Positions 50,766 to 58,749 of a stretch of DNA of 64,000 bases are shown piece by piece. Made by a program: the position numbers and the translations under genes. Origin of the DNA: Nocardioides jiangsuensis (GTDB lineage Bacteria > Actinomycetota > Actinomycetes > Propionibacteriales > Nocardioidaceae); the NCBI RefSeq assembly GCF_019679455.1, contig NZ_JAIEZQ010000001.1, forward strand, positions 620,001 to 684,000, given 5' to 3'. Within the stretch, counting starts at the first letter, position 1. The number at the start of each line of letters is the position of its first letter. The notes beneath the pieces are model-generated. The model saw only the letters and a program-made list of their open reading frames with translations, searched no databases and was not told the DNA's origin.

Positions 50766-51752
50766 CTACGGGCGGGGCGTCCGCACGTGCGCGGCGACCT
50801 CGGCCGCGGCGGCCTCGCCGTAGGTGTCGGCGAACCGCTTCACGAACGCGGCCTGGTGCAGGCTGTACTCCTGCGTGCCGACCTTCTCCACGACGTAGAC
50901 CGCGAGCAGGCAGCCGAGCTGCGCGGCCCGCTCCAGCGACAGCCCCCACGCGAGCGCGGCCATGAACCCGGCCCGGAACGCGTCGCCGACCCCGGTCGGC
51001 TCGACCTTCGCGATCTCGGGGACCGCGGCGACGACGATCGGGTCCTCGCCCTTGCGCTCGACCCGGACCCCCGCGGCGCCCAGCGTGACCACCCAGGTGC
51101 CCACGCGGGAGAGCACCTCGTCGGCGCTCCAGCCGGTCTTCTGCTCGATGAGCGCGGACTCGTACTCGTTGGAGAACAGGATCGCGGCGCCGTCGATCAG
51201 CTCGCGGATCATGTCGCCGTCGCCGAAGGCGAGCTGCTGCGACGGGTCGGCGATGAACGGGTACCCGCGGTCGCGGCACTCGTCGGTGTGCCGGAGCATC
51301 GCCTCGGGGTCGTTGGGGCCGACCAGCACGTAGTCGACGCCGCCGATCCGGTCCGCGACCGGCTTGAGCTCGATCTCGCGGGCCTCGCTCATCGCGCCCG
51401 GGTAGAAGGAGGCGATCTGCGCCATCGAAGCGTCGTTGGTGCACACGAAGCGGGCCGTGTGCTTGCTGTCGGAGACGTGCACCGACTCGCAGTCCACGTT
51501 GTGCCGCTCGAGCCAGGAGCGGTAGTCGACGAAGTCCTCCCCCACCGCGCCGACCAGGATCGGGCGCAGCCCGAGACAGCCGAGCCCGAAGGAGATGTTG
51601 GCTGCGCAGCCGCCCCGCCGTACGTCGAGGTCCTCGACGAGGAACGACAGCGAGATCTTGTCGAGCTGGTCGACCACGAGCGAGTCCGAGAACTTGCCCC
51701 CGAACGACATCAGGTGGTCGGTGGCGATCGAGCCGGTTACGAGCAGCGACAC
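50766..51752 (-). CDS. adoK: PfkB-family adenosine kinase (AdoK-like)
   Basis: 328 residues from GTG 51752, which has GAGGA 7 bases upstream; an in-frame ATG at 51770 has none. VTGSIATDHLMSF opens the protein, followed by RRGGCAANISFGLGCLG (PfkB signature 1). IASFYPGAMSEAREIEL and PNDPEAMLRHTDECR match mycobacterial AdoK/CbhK as I remember it. PTGVGDAFRAGFMAALAWG is PfkB signature 2 with the catalytic Asp. It should phosphorylate adenosine to AMP, though ribokinase-like or fructokinase-like use was once proposed for the family. From memory the M. tuberculosis gene (Rv2202c) also lies near ctaC. Confidence 0.9.
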   Translation of the reverse strand: MSLLVTGSIATDHLMSFGGKFSDSLVVDQLDKISLSFLVEDLDVRRGGCAANISFGLGCLGLRPILVGAVGEDFVDYRSWLERHNVDCESVHVSDSKHTARFVCTNDASMAQIASFYPGAMSEAREIELKPVADRIGGVDYVLVGPNDPEAMLRHTDECRDRGYPFIADPSQQLAFGDGDMIRELIDGAAILFSNEYESALIEQKTGWSADEVLSRVGTWVVTLGAAGVRVERKGEDPIVVAAVPEIAKVEPTGVGDAFRAGFMAALAWGLSLERAAQLGCLLAVYVVEKVGTQEYSLHQAAFVKRFADTYGEAAAAEVAAHVRTPRP

Positions 51753-51838
51753 AGGGGGTTCCTCGAGCATCACGGGGGGCGTGCGGACACGCAGAACACT
51801 ACCCGCGGGTACCGGTGCCGACACTCGCTGGTAACGCC

Positions 51839-51844
51839 TAGGTT
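51839..51844 (+). promoter_or_regulatory. -10 element for a probably leaderless transcript
   Basis: TAGGTT ends 6 bases before ATG 51851; the bases between are GGGGGT. This supports the small downstream frame as a real gene. Confidence 0.45.
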
Positions 51845-51850
51845 GGGGGT

Positions 51851-52102
51851 ATGACCTACCAGCGACTCGCCTACGACGACGCGTCCAGCTCGAGCGAGAT
51901 GGCCTCCGACTGCCAGGCGGTGGAGTCGGCGCTGCACCTGCCGGCCCGGCGTACGGCGGCCGAGCGGGCGGCTCGTGCGGCCTCCCGGCCCGCCCCGAGC
52001 ATCCGCTTCGAGGACTACCCCCGTGACGTCGCGAAGCCGACCATCGCGGTGAGCGACGCGGCGGCCCGTCTCGGCGCCGCCCTGCACCTGCACCTCGACT
52101 GA
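51851..52102 (+). CDS. Small protein of unknown function
   Basis: 83 residues, ATG 51851. Codon third positions are almost all G or C and the -10 box sits at the leaderless distance, so I regard it as real. The sequence is polar and Ala/Arg-rich: MTYQRLAYDDASSSSEMASD at the start, then a basic helix (RRTAAERAARAA), and a final helix ending LGAALHLHLD. There is one cysteine and no membrane segment. No family recognised. It is divergent from adoK and converges with the propeller gene over a 336-base gap. Confidence 0.55.
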   Translation: MTYQRLAYDDASSSSEMASDCQAVESALHLPARRTAAERAARAASRPAPSIRFEDYPRDVAKPTIAVSDAAARLGAALHLHLD

Positions 52103-52162
52103 GCCACCCCGAACCGACCCGCCCTCGACCGGGCGAGGATCTTCGCGGAGACTTGTGCAACC

Positions 52163-52211
52163 GGCTGGCCCGGGTCCTGCCCCGTACGAGAGGGCAGGAC
52201 CTGGGCCAGCC
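52163..52211. terminator. 20-bp hairpin, probable terminator
   Basis: Arms 52163-52182 and 52192-52211 pair over 20 positions with one G-T wobble, closed by a 9-base loop. No T-run follows on either strand. It lies 61 bases after the small gene at 51851 and could end its transcript. Confidence 0.6.
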
Positions 52212-52364
52212 GATCAATCCCCTGGGCAACCGATGCGTGATACGGCTGCCGGCCAACCTCTCGGTGACCGCCTTTACTCAAGCATCGGCGGCGCTAGTCG
52301 CTCAATGACGAGATTTCGCGGTCCGCCATGGCGTGTTCGGGTCATGCAAACCGGGCAGAAGTCA

Positions 52365-52399
52365 CAGGGACCCCCACCCGTCACAGGCGGAGGTCCCTG
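52365..52399 (-). terminator. Hairpin downstream of the ScyD/ScyE-like gene
   Basis: CAGGGACC and GGTCCCTG form an 8-bp stem that can extend to 14 positions with two mismatches. It lies 40 bases past the stop of the minus-strand propeller gene; no T-run follows. Confidence 0.5.
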
Positions 52400-52438
52400 C
52401 TGCCTCTCCGGGCGTCGCCCGGTCGGGCTACGCCGTGC

Positions 52439-53527
52439 TCAACGGACCCGCCTGATCACGCCGTCGCCGAAGATCGGCGTGGTCACCATCACCGCGCCCC
52501 GGCGGCTGACCGCGACGTCACCGGGGAGGCGGATCTTCCCGGACTTGAGGTCGCGGCGCTTGTCGGTGTCGCGGCCGACCCGGATCACGCTGCCGACGAA
52601 GGCCGACCTGGGCGCGTTCGGGTCCTCGATGGCCAGCCAGCTCTTCTTGGAGAGCTCGGCGACGTAGAGCGCGCGGCCGCGGCCGGCGGCGAGCCCGACG
52701 ATGGAGGTGAACCCGTCGGCGTACATGCGGCAGGCGCCCTTGTCCGGCCGCTTGGGGTTGCAGACCGCGCCGTGCGCGTTCGGCGCGACCCGCCACACCG
52801 CCGACGTACCCGGGGTGGCCGGGAAGCCGCGCAGCTCGCCGATGTAGTAGTAGCCGTCCGACCCCACCGTGACCGAGGTGATGACCGCCTCCGCCCTCAT
52901 GCGCGTGCCGGCCGGCGGGGCGTTGTCCCCGAGCCCGTCGGGCACCTCGACGGTGCGCGGCCTGACCCGCGCCACGGTGTAGATCTTGCCGTTCGGGCGC
53001 ACGCGCAGCAGGTCGTTGTTCGCGGCGTCGGCGACCAGCGCGGACCCGTCGTCGAGCGCCGCGACGCCGTACGGGTTGCTCTCCGACGGGGACTGGGCGA
53101 GGTTGAACGGGTCGGGGTCGGTGCGCTGGTAGCGCACGATGTTGGCGACCTTCTCCTGGCCGTCGGCGCGGGTCCAGCGGTAGAGCGTGCTGAGGCCCTG
53201 CTTCGCGGGTCCTGCCGGTGCGAGCACGAACAGCTCCCGCCTGCGGTTCATGTCCAGGGCGGGCGCCACGAACGACTTGGGCACCTTGCCGAGCCGGTGG
53301 AAGGTCCCCCGCCCCTCACCGCCGCGCTCCACGGAGCCGTAGGCACCGTTGGCCTGGCTGACGATCAGCCGTCCGCCGGGGCCGAAGTCGAGCCCCCGGG
53401 GCCCCTTGAGCCCGGAGATCGACTGCTCCTGCGCGACGCCGGGCGCCGGCGCCGAGCCGATCAGCACCGCGGCCACGGCCACCGCGACCGCCGCGGCCGT
53501 CCTGCGTGACTTTCCTACCTGTCGCAT
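52439..53527 (-). CDS. Secreted ScyD/ScyE-like beta-propeller protein
   Basis: 362 residues from ATG 53527, with AGAGGGGGTCG upstream. The signal peptide is about 1-32 (AAAVAVAVAAVLIGSAPAPGVAQ). The rest is a run of short beta repeats of the NHL/SMP-30 type: GLKGPRGLDFGPGGRLIVSQ, SNPYGVAALDDGSALVADAANNDLLRV, AVITSVTVGSDGYYYIGELRG, FTSIVGLAAGRGRALYVAEL and LPGDVAVSRRGAVMVTT. This resembles the ScyD/ScyE family of secreted propellers, whose function outside cyanobacteria is unknown. There is no membrane anchor. It stands alone, with 229 bases separating it from erpA. Confidence 0.82.
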   Translation of the reverse strand: MRQVGKSRRTAAAVAVAVAAVLIGSAPAPGVAQEQSISGLKGPRGLDFGPGGRLIVSQANGAYGSVERGGEGRGTFHRLGKVPKSFVAPALDMNRRRELFVLAPAGPAKQGLSTLYRWTRADGQEKVANIVRYQRTDPDPFNLAQSPSESNPYGVAALDDGSALVADAANNDLLRVRPNGKIYTVARVRPRTVEVPDGLGDNAPPAGTRMRAEAVITSVTVGSDGYYYIGELRGFPATPGTSAVWRVAPNAHGAVCNPKRPDKGACRMYADGFTSIVGLAAGRGRALYVAELSKKSWLAIEDPNAPRSAFVGSVIRVGRDTDKRRDLKSGKIRLPGDVAVSRRGAVMVTTPIFGDGVIRRVR

Positions 53528-53697
53528 CACTGCGACCCCCTCTGCTGGTCGTCGAGTCGCGCCGCGGGGCGCGGCACGCCTCTCAAACAACCAAGAGACG
53601 GCGCAGTGCCACAATGGCGCGATCGGACCAGCGGACGGGCAGACGGGCCAGGACAGAGCGGGCGGAAGCGGGGCGCAGCAGGGTGTCCCGGACGTGC

Positions 53698-53732
53698 GAG
53701 AAGCCCCCGCCGGCGACCGGTGAGGGCTTCTC
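53698..53732 (-). terminator. Probable terminator of erpA
   Basis: GAGAAGCCC (53698-53706) pairs with GGGCTTCTC (53724-53732), and inner bases CCGG/CCGG can add to the stem. It begins 25 bases after the erpA stop on the minus strand. There is no T-run. Confidence 0.6.
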
Positions 53733-53756
53733 GGGAAAGCGGTGGAGCGGGGGCGC

Positions 53757-54122
53757 CTAGTGGAACGAGTCCCCGCACGCGCACGAGCCCGTGGCGTTCG
53801 GGTTGTCGATCGTGAAGCCCTGCTTCTCGATGGTGTCGACGAAGTCGATGGTGGCCCCGTGGAGGTAGGGGGTGCTCATCCGGTCCACGACCACGGCCAC
53901 GCCGTTGAAGTCGGTGACGACGTCTCCGTCGAGGGTCCGCTCGTCGAAAAAGAGCTGGTACCGCAGGCCGGAGCAGCCACCGGGCTGCACCGCGATACGG
54001 AGCGCGAGGTCGGCGCGCCCCTCCTGCTCGAGGAGGCTCTTCACCTTCGAGGCGGCGGTGTCACTGAGGTTGATGCCGTCGGTGCGGATCTGCGACTCGG
54101 TGGTTTCGACCTGCTCGGTCAT
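53757..54122 (-). CDS. erpA: Iron-sulfur cluster insertion protein ErpA (HesB/IscA A-type)
   Basis: 121 residues from ATG 54122 with GGGAG upstream. A-type carrier fold: INLSDTAASKVKSLLEQEG, RIAVQPGGCSGLRYQLFFDE with the first Cys, and the C-terminal SCACGDSF with the second and third Cys (CxC). MSTPYLHGATIDFVDTIEKQGF matches ErpA/HesB of actinobacteria. It carries 2Fe-2S or 4Fe-4S clusters to client enzymes; possible clients nearby are NadA (4Fe-4S) and QcrA (Rieske). From memory the M. tuberculosis counterpart is Rv2204c. Confidence 0.95.
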   Translation of the reverse strand: MTEQVETTESQIRTDGINLSDTAASKVKSLLEQEGRADLALRIAVQPGGCSGLRYQLFFDERTLDGDVVTDFNGVAVVVDRMSTPYLHGATIDFVDTIEKQGFTIDNPNATGSCACGDSFH

Positions 54123-54230
54123 CGTGCGACTCCCAAAATCTGGACAGAAGAACTGCTCGGTTCAATGGTCGCACATCCCCGCTTATTCCCAAGAACGACG
54201 CCGGATCCCGCCCGCCGTCCGCCGTGGGCC

Positions 54231-55328
54231 TCAGCGGGACCAGGTCCGCGCCGCACGCTCGGCGAGCGCGGCGAGGCTGCCGGCCGGGTCGGCGTACGAC
54301 GCCTCCTCCCCCACCAGCTCGACCATGCTGTACGCCGACTCGATGCCGACGGTGCGCATCTCGCGCGACCCGATCAGCACCTGCCCGGCGAGCGCGATGC
54401 ACGGCTGCAGCGCCTCCGCGGCCACCGCGGCCACCCCCGAGGGGACCTTGCCGGAGCGGGAGGAGAAGTCGAAGGCGCCCTCCCCGGTGATCACGAGGTC
54501 CGCGGCCCGGGCCTTGTCGGGCAGGCCCACCGCGTCCGCGACCAGGGCGATCCCGGGCTCGCGGGTCGCCCCGACCAGCAGCAGCGCGTAGCCGAGCCCG
54601 CCGGCCGCACCCGCCCCCTTGGCGAGCGCGAGCTTCTTGTCGGCCAGCGCCGCGAAGCCCTCCAGCATCGCGTCCACGGCCTGCTTCCGGTCCTCGGTGA
54701 CTCCCTTCTGGGGGCCGAACACGCTGGTCGCGCCGATCAGGCCGAGCAGCGGGTTGTCGACGTCCGTGGCGGCGACCAGCCGCACACCCGCGAGTCGCTC
54801 GCGGGCCGGGGCGAGGTCGACCGCGGTGAGGTCGGGGAGGCCGCGGGGGCCGCGGTCCATCGCCCCGCCAGGCTCGGCGACCGCGCCGAGCGCGGAGAGC
54901 ATGCCGGCCCCGCCGTCGTTGGTGCCGGAGCCGCCGAGGCCGACCACGACGGTCTTCGCGCCCGCGTCGACCGCGGCGAGCACCATCTCGCCGACCCCGC
55001 GGGTCGTGGCGCGCTCGGGGTCGCGCTCCTCCTTCGGCGTGAGGTGCAGCCCGCAGGCCTGGGCGCTCTCGACGTACGCCGTGCCGTCGGCGACGAGCAC
55101 GGTCGCCGGGACCGGCTCGCCGTACGGCCCGCTCACCGTGACCGCGAGCAGGTCACCGCCGAGCGAGGCGTGCAGGACGTCGCAGAAGCCGGGCCCGCCG
55201 TCGGCCATCGGCACGAGCACCAGCTCGTCGTCCGGGGCGCGGCGGCGCCACCCCTCCGCGATGGCCTCCGCGGCCTCGACCGCGGTCAGCGTGCCGGCGA
55301 ACTTGTCGGGTGCGATGAGGACGCGCAT
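54231..55328 (-). CDS. Glycerate kinase (GlxK family)
   Basis: 365 residues from ATG 55328. Family signatures are present: the N-terminal VLIAPDKFAGTLTAVEAAEAIAEG, PMADGGPGFCDVL, then VVVGLGGSGTNDGGAGMLSALG, and LVITGEGAFDFSSRSGKVPSGVA near the end. It uses ATP to phosphorylate glycerate, feeding glyoxylate or serine-derived carbon into glycolysis. Length is usual for the family (about 370). The product, 2- or 3-phosphoglycerate, cannot be told from the sequence. Position next to erpA agrees with M. tuberculosis Rv2205c, from memory. It is divergent from the GNAT gene. Confidence 0.93.
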   Translation of the reverse strand: MRVLIAPDKFAGTLTAVEAAEAIAEGWRRRAPDDELVLVPMADGGPGFCDVLHASLGGDLLAVTVSGPYGEPVPATVLVADGTAYVESAQACGLHLTPKEERDPERATTRGVGEMVLAAVDAGAKTVVVGLGGSGTNDGGAGMLSALGAVAEPGGAMDRGPRGLPDLTAVDLAPARERLAGVRLVAATDVDNPLLGLIGATSVFGPQKGVTEDRKQAVDAMLEGFAALADKKLALAKGAGAAGGLGYALLLVGATREPGIALVADAVGLPDKARAADLVITGEGAFDFSSRSGKVPSGVAAVAAEALQPCIALAGQVLIGSREMRTVGIESAYSMVELVGEEASYADPAGSLAALAERAARTWSR

Positions 55329-55365
55329 ACCCCCATCCTGCCCTGCCGCGAGGCCGGCTGCTCGA

Positions 55366-55371
55366 TAGGTT
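55366..55371 (+). promoter_or_regulatory. -10 element for a probably leaderless transcript
   Basis: TAGGTT ends 6 bases before GTG 55378, identical in sequence and spacing to the boxes before 49298 and 51851. It fixes GTG 55378 as the likely start. Confidence 0.55.
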
Positions 55372-55377
55372 GGCGCA

Positions 55378-56268
55378 GTGGATGCCGACTACTACGTGCG
55401 CGCGATGCGCCCCGAGGACGTCCCCGCCGTCGAGCGCCTGGCCGCTGAGGGCTTCTACGAGCTCGACTCGCGGACCCTGCCGCGGTCCTGGCCGGAGCCG
55501 GAGATGCGCAGCGAGGCCAGGGCAGCCGGCTGGCAGCGCCGGATGGAGCACATCCTGGCCCACGACCCCGGCGGGTGCTGGGTGGCCGAGGACCGCTCCG
55601 GGCTGGTCGGCGCCGCCGCGGCCCTGCGCCGCGACGTCACCTGGATCCTCGCCACGTTCGTGGTCCGACCCGGGGTCCAGGGCCGCGGGGTCGGCCGGCA
55701 GCTGCTCGACGCCGCGCTCTCCTACGGGGACGGCTGCCTGCGGGCGATGCTCGCCGCCTCGGCCGACCCCAAGGCCGCGCGCCGCTACCGGGCGGCCGGC
55801 TTCACGCTGCACCCGGCGATGCTGATGACCGGCCAGGTGCCGCGCGACGTGCTGCCGGTGGTCGAGCGGGTCCGCGAGGGCAGCCTCGCCGACATCGACC
55901 TGATGAACTCCGTGGACCGGCAGGTCCGCGACGCCGCGCACGGGCCCGACCACGAGGTGCTCACCTCGCTCTTCAGGCTCGTCGTGGTGGATCGGACCAC
56001 CGGCTCGGGCTACGCGTACGTGCCGCCCGGGGGCGGGACCTACCTGCTCGCCGCCACCAACCGGCGTACGGCGACCGACCTGCTCTGGGAGGCGCTGGCG
56101 GCCTCCTCCCCCGACACCCCCTGCTCGATCGCCCACATCTCGGCCGAGAACGAGTGGGCGGTCGACGTCGGGATGGCCGCGCGTCTGGACCTGTACAACA
56201 CCGGTTACCTGGCTTTCCGCGGGATGAGACCGCCGATGCCGTACCTGCCGAGTGGACACTTCCTCTGA
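55378..56268 (+). CDS. GNAT family N-acetyltransferase
   Basis: 296 residues from GTG 55378. The N-terminal GNAT domain (about 1-160) shows VRAMRPEDVPAVERLAAEGFY, CWVAEDRSGLVGAAAAL, then ATFVVRPGVQGRGVGRQLLDAAL with the acetyl-CoA loop (Q/R-x-x-G-x-G), and ARRYRAAGFTLHP as the closing strand. The C-terminal half (about 165-296) has a second, GNAT-like layout with strands TGSGYAYVPPGGGTYLLAATN, ISAENEWAVDVGMAARLDLY and GYLAFRGM. It is therefore a two-domain GNAT in which the second half seems degenerate. Substrate unknown. It precedes nadA by 30 bases. Confidence 0.85.
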   Translation: MDADYYVRAMRPEDVPAVERLAAEGFYELDSRTLPRSWPEPEMRSEARAAGWQRRMEHILAHDPGGCWVAEDRSGLVGAAAALRRDVTWILATFVVRPGVQGRGVGRQLLDAALSYGDGCLRAMLAASADPKAARRYRAAGFTLHPAMLMTGQVPRDVLPVVERVREGSLADIDLMNSVDRQVRDAAHGPDHEVLTSLFRLVVVDRTTGSGYAYVPPGGGTYLLAATNRRTATDLLWEALAASSPDTPCSIAHISAENEWAVDVGMAARLDLYNTGYLAFRGMRPPMPYLPSGHFL

Positions 56269-56298
56269 GGTTTGTGACCGTGTGAAAAACTCTGTCTC

Positions 56299-57486
56299 GT
56301 GACCACGACCGACCTGCCCCTGCTCGTGCTCGGCCGCGGCTCCGACGCCGCCTCCGAGCGCGGTGTCGACTGCCCCGGCTCGCTCCCCGCCGCCTCCGAC
56401 CCCGACCTGGTGGCCCGCGCCCGCGCCGCCAAGGAGGCGCTCGGCGACCGGGTGTTCGTGCTCGGCCACCACTACCAGCGCGACGAGGTCATCGCCTTCG
56501 CCGACGTCACCGGAGACTCGTTCAAGCTCGCCCGCGACGCCGCCGCCCGGCCCGAGGCGGAGTACATCGTGTTCTGCGGCGTGCACTTCATGGCCGAGTC
56601 CGCCGACATCCTCACCGGACCGGGCCAGCAGGTCGTCCTCCCCGACCTCGCCGCCGGGTGCTCGATGGCCGACATGGCCCGCCTCTCCCAGGTCGAGGAC
56701 GCCTGGGACGCGCTGGCCGCGGCCGGCATCGCCGACAGCGTCGTGCCGGTCACCTACATGAACTCGTCGGCCGACATCAAGGCCTTCTGCGGTCGCAACG
56801 GCGGCGCGGTCTGCACCTCCAGCAACGCGAAGGTCGCGCTGGAGTGGGCGTTCGCGCAGGAGCCCGCCACCCCGGGCGAGCACACCCGGGTGCTGTTCCT
56901 GCCAGACCAGCACCTCGGCCGCAACACCGCGGTGCTGGACCTCGGGATGTCCCTCGACGACTGCGTCGTGTGGGACCCGCACCGGCCGGACGGCGGGCTC
57001 ACCGCCGAGCAGCTGCGTGACGCCCGGATCATCCTGTGGAAGGGCCACTGCTCGGTGCACGGCCGGTTCTCCGCCGACGTGGTCGACGAGCTGCGGGCCA
57101 CGGTCCCCGACGTGAACATCCTGGTGCACCCCGAGTGCCGGCACGAGGTGGTCACCCGCGCCGACCTCGTCGGCTCGACCGAGTTCATCATCAGGACCAT
57201 CGAGGCCGCTCCCGCCGGCTCGACCTGGGCGATCGGGACCGAGCTCAACCTGGTCCAGCGCCTGGCCGCGGCCCACCCGGACAAGAACATCGTGTTCCTG
57301 GATCGGACGGTCTGCTACTGCTCCACGATGAACCGCATCGACCTCCCGCACCTGGTGTGGGCGCTGGAGAACCTCGTAGCCGGGAACGTGGTCAACGTGA
57401 TCGAGGTCGACCCCGACACCGAGCGGTGGGCCAAGGTGGCCCTGCAGCGGATGCTCGACCTGCCGGCGAGGACCGCCTCCGCCTGA
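56299..57486 (+). CDS. nadA: Quinolinate synthase
   Basis: 395 residues from GTG 56299. LGHHYQRDEVIAFADVTGDSFKLA opens the catalytic region, EYIVFCGVHFMAESADIL carries the first cluster Cys, PVTYMNSSADIKAFCGRNGGAVCTSSNA follows, and HPECRHEVV gives the second Cys. A third Cys is in CYCSTMNRIDL near the end. Together they hold the 4Fe-4S cluster of NadA. It joins iminoaspartate with dihydroxyacetone phosphate to give quinolinate for NAD synthesis. No nadB or nadC is adjacent; the gene may be read through from the GNAT gene. Confidence 0.95.
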   Translation: MTTTDLPLLVLGRGSDAASERGVDCPGSLPAASDPDLVARARAAKEALGDRVFVLGHHYQRDEVIAFADVTGDSFKLARDAAARPEAEYIVFCGVHFMAESADILTGPGQQVVLPDLAAGCSMADMARLSQVEDAWDALAAAGIADSVVPVTYMNSSADIKAFCGRNGGAVCTSSNAKVALEWAFAQEPATPGEHTRVLFLPDQHLGRNTAVLDLGMSLDDCVVWDPHRPDGGLTAEQLRDARIILWKGHCSVHGRFSADVVDELRATVPDVNILVHPECRHEVVTRADLVGSTEFIIRTIEAAPAGSTWAIGTELNLVQRLAAAHPDKNIVFLDRTVCYCSTMNRIDLPHLVWALENLVAGNVVNVIEVDPDTERWAKVALQRMLDLPARTASA

Positions 57487-57541
57487 CCGCCGTACCCCTC
57501 GTCCCAGTTGTGTGACTCCTCACGTCCCAGGCGTGCCCGAC

Positions 57542-57569
57542 TTGCGTCATTTCGCATGATGCGTAACGT
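57542..57569 (+). promoter_or_regulatory. Candidate promoter of the rpf-like gene
   Basis: TTGCGT (57542-57547) and TAACGT (57564-57569) are 16 bases apart. Transcription would start near 57576 and leave a leader of about 120 bases containing a large hairpin. The boxes resemble those of the NlpC/P60 promoter candidate at 20695-20724. Confidence 0.5.
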
Positions 57570-57603
57570 CGAGCACTTGCCCCGAGGTCCGCACGGCAGC
57601 CTT

Positions 57604-57653
57604 CTCCCACCCACCGGCGGACCGGACGTCGAGGAAACACCGGCGGGTGGGAG
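57604..57653 (+). promoter_or_regulatory. Leader hairpin upstream of the rpf-like gene
   Basis: CTCCCACCC (57604-57612) pairs with GGGTGGGAG (57645-57653), and four more pairs (CCGG/CCGG) follow after one mismatch, giving a 13-pair stem with a 22-base loop. It lies about 43 bases before the start codon. It may tune mRNA stability or translation. I saw no c-di-AMP aptamer motifs here. Confidence 0.45.
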
Positions 57654-57696
57654 TGGCGCGTAGCGCTGCCGCAGGCTCCGGACGAGGAGCGATCGA

Positions 57697-58140
57697 ATGC
57701 GAACTTTCCCCAGCACCCGCACCACCCGCACCGCCCAGCACCGCCGCCACGGCCGCGTGGCCGCCGCGACCGCGACGCTCGCCACCGCCGTGGCAGCCCC
57801 CGTCCTGATGGCCGCGCCGGCCGAGGCCGCCAGCGACACCACCTGGAACCGGCTGGCCGAGTGCGAGTCCAGCAAGAACTGGGACATCAACACCGGCAAC
57901 GGCTACTACGGCGGGCTGCAGTTCTCCGGCGACACCTGGGACGCCTACGGCGGCGACCACTGGGCCGACCGGGCCGACCAGGCGACCCGCGCCGAGCAGG
58001 TCCACATGGCCGAGAAGGTCCTCGACGGGCAGGGCTGGGGCGCCTGGCCCGCGTGCTCCGAGGAGCTCGGCCTCGACGGCGACGACGCCCGCGGTGAGCC
58101 GAACAGCGACCCGAACGACGACCGCGACGGCAGGGACTGA
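57697..58140 (+). CDS. rpf: Resuscitation-promoting factor-like transglycosylase
   Basis: 147 residues from ATG 57697, with GACGAGGAG upstream. Signal peptide of about 47 residues ending APAEAAS. The Rpf domain covers about 48-125: TWNRLAECESSKNWDINTGN with the catalytic Glu57, GYYGGLQFSGDTWDAYGG, and HMAEKVLDGQGWGAWPACS, with two Cys that form the family disulfide. The C-terminal tail is acidic and disordered (DDARGEPNSDPNDD). It is a short, single-domain Rpf without LysM or G5 domains. Such enzymes cut the glycan strand of peptidoglycan and help regrowth of dormant cells. Confidence 0.93.
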   Translation: MRTFPSTRTTRTAQHRRHGRVAAATATLATAVAAPVLMAAPAEAASDTTWNRLAECESSKNWDINTGNGYYGGLQFSGDTWDAYGGDHWADRADQATRAEQVHMAEKVLDGQGWGAWPACSEELGLDGDDARGEPNSDPNDDRDGRD

Positions 58141-58155
58141 CCCGAGCACGAACCG

Positions 58156-58192
58156 CTGGGGCGTCCTGGGCTACAGGCCCGGGGCGCCCCAG
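58156..58192. terminator. 16-bp hairpin between the rpf-like gene and pspAB
   Basis: Arms 58156-58171 and 58177-58192 pair over 16 positions with two T-G wobbles and a five-base loop (TACAG). The hairpin covers the last codons and stop of pspAB and can end transcripts from both directions. No T-run follows. Confidence 0.65.
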
Positions 58193-58749
58193 ACGGGCAT
58201 CCACCTGCTGAGCTGCGGCTCGAGGGGCAGGTCGCTGCCCAGCAGGTCCCGGACCTGGATCTCCAGCAGGTTGTCGCGCCTCTGGCCCTCCTGCGGGGCG
58301 AACGGGTAGAACGTGCCCTGCTTGTAGAGGTAGACCAGCCCCAGCCGGCGGCCGGCCGCGTCGGTGAACCCGACCAGCGAGCAGAGCAGCCCCTGGCCGA
58401 ACCCCTGCGCCTCGAGCGTGGTGTTGACCGCGTGCAGGTCGGTGACCAGCGCGGACAGGTCGGACGGGTCCTGCCGGGTGACCAGCCAGGTGAAGCCGAA
58501 GCTGTCGGTGGTCCGCTCCACGTCGGGGCCCTCGTCGGCGTCGAGCAGCGCGACGATGTCGCCCTGCGTCTGCGCGAACGCCGCCCCCTCCGCCTCCCGG
58601 TAGCAGACCGAGCCCACGCCGGTCGGCTGGAACCCGGCGGCCGTCTGCAGGGTTATCGCCGCTGAGGGCAGCGCGAAGAGCGCGTCCAGGTTGGCCGCGA
58701 CGGGCTTGCTGCGGCCCAGGAGCGAGTCGAGGAAACGACCCACCGTCAC
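58171..58749 (-). CDS. pspAB: PspA-associated protein PspAB
   Basis: 192 residues from GTG 58749, overlapping the htpX stop as GTGA. FLDSLLGRSKPVAANLDALFALPSAAITLQ at the start (given here in two parts: residues 4-13 and 17-33) is typical of the actinobacterial PspAB family, and the rest is an alpha/beta chain ending LSRWMPVWGAPGL. No catalytic motif is known. The family is named for its regular linkage with PspA, PspAA and HtpX, which is exactly the order found here. The role in the envelope stress response is inferred from that linkage. Confidence 0.85.
   Translation of the reverse strand: MTVGRFLDSLLGRSKPVAANLDALFALPSAAITLQTAAGFQPTGVGSVCYREAEGAAFAQTQGDIVALLDADEGPDVERTTDSFGFTWLVTRQDPSDLSALVTDLHAVNTTLEAQGFGQGLLCSLVGFTDAAGRRLGLVYLYKQGTFYPFAPQEGQRRDNLLEIQVRDLLGSDLPLEPQLSRWMPVWGAPGL

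Larger units (their letters stand above)
52103..52438. other. Intergenic stretch with several stem-loops
   Basis: This 336-base gap between two converging genes has no credible protein gene. It contains a 20-bp hairpin (52163-52211), a second hairpin (52365-52399), a short GC-rich one (CCGGGC/GCCCGG near 52409-52423), and a stretch at 52215-52330 with lower GC than its surroundings. Two terminators would explain only part of it. Confidence 0.5.

Noticed and set aside
57487-57696. Second c-di-AMP riboswitch before the rpf-like gene
   Set aside because: Expected from other actinobacteria, but the GGGGAACC, GGTGAATC and GAACCCG-CAGCT blocks are all missing.
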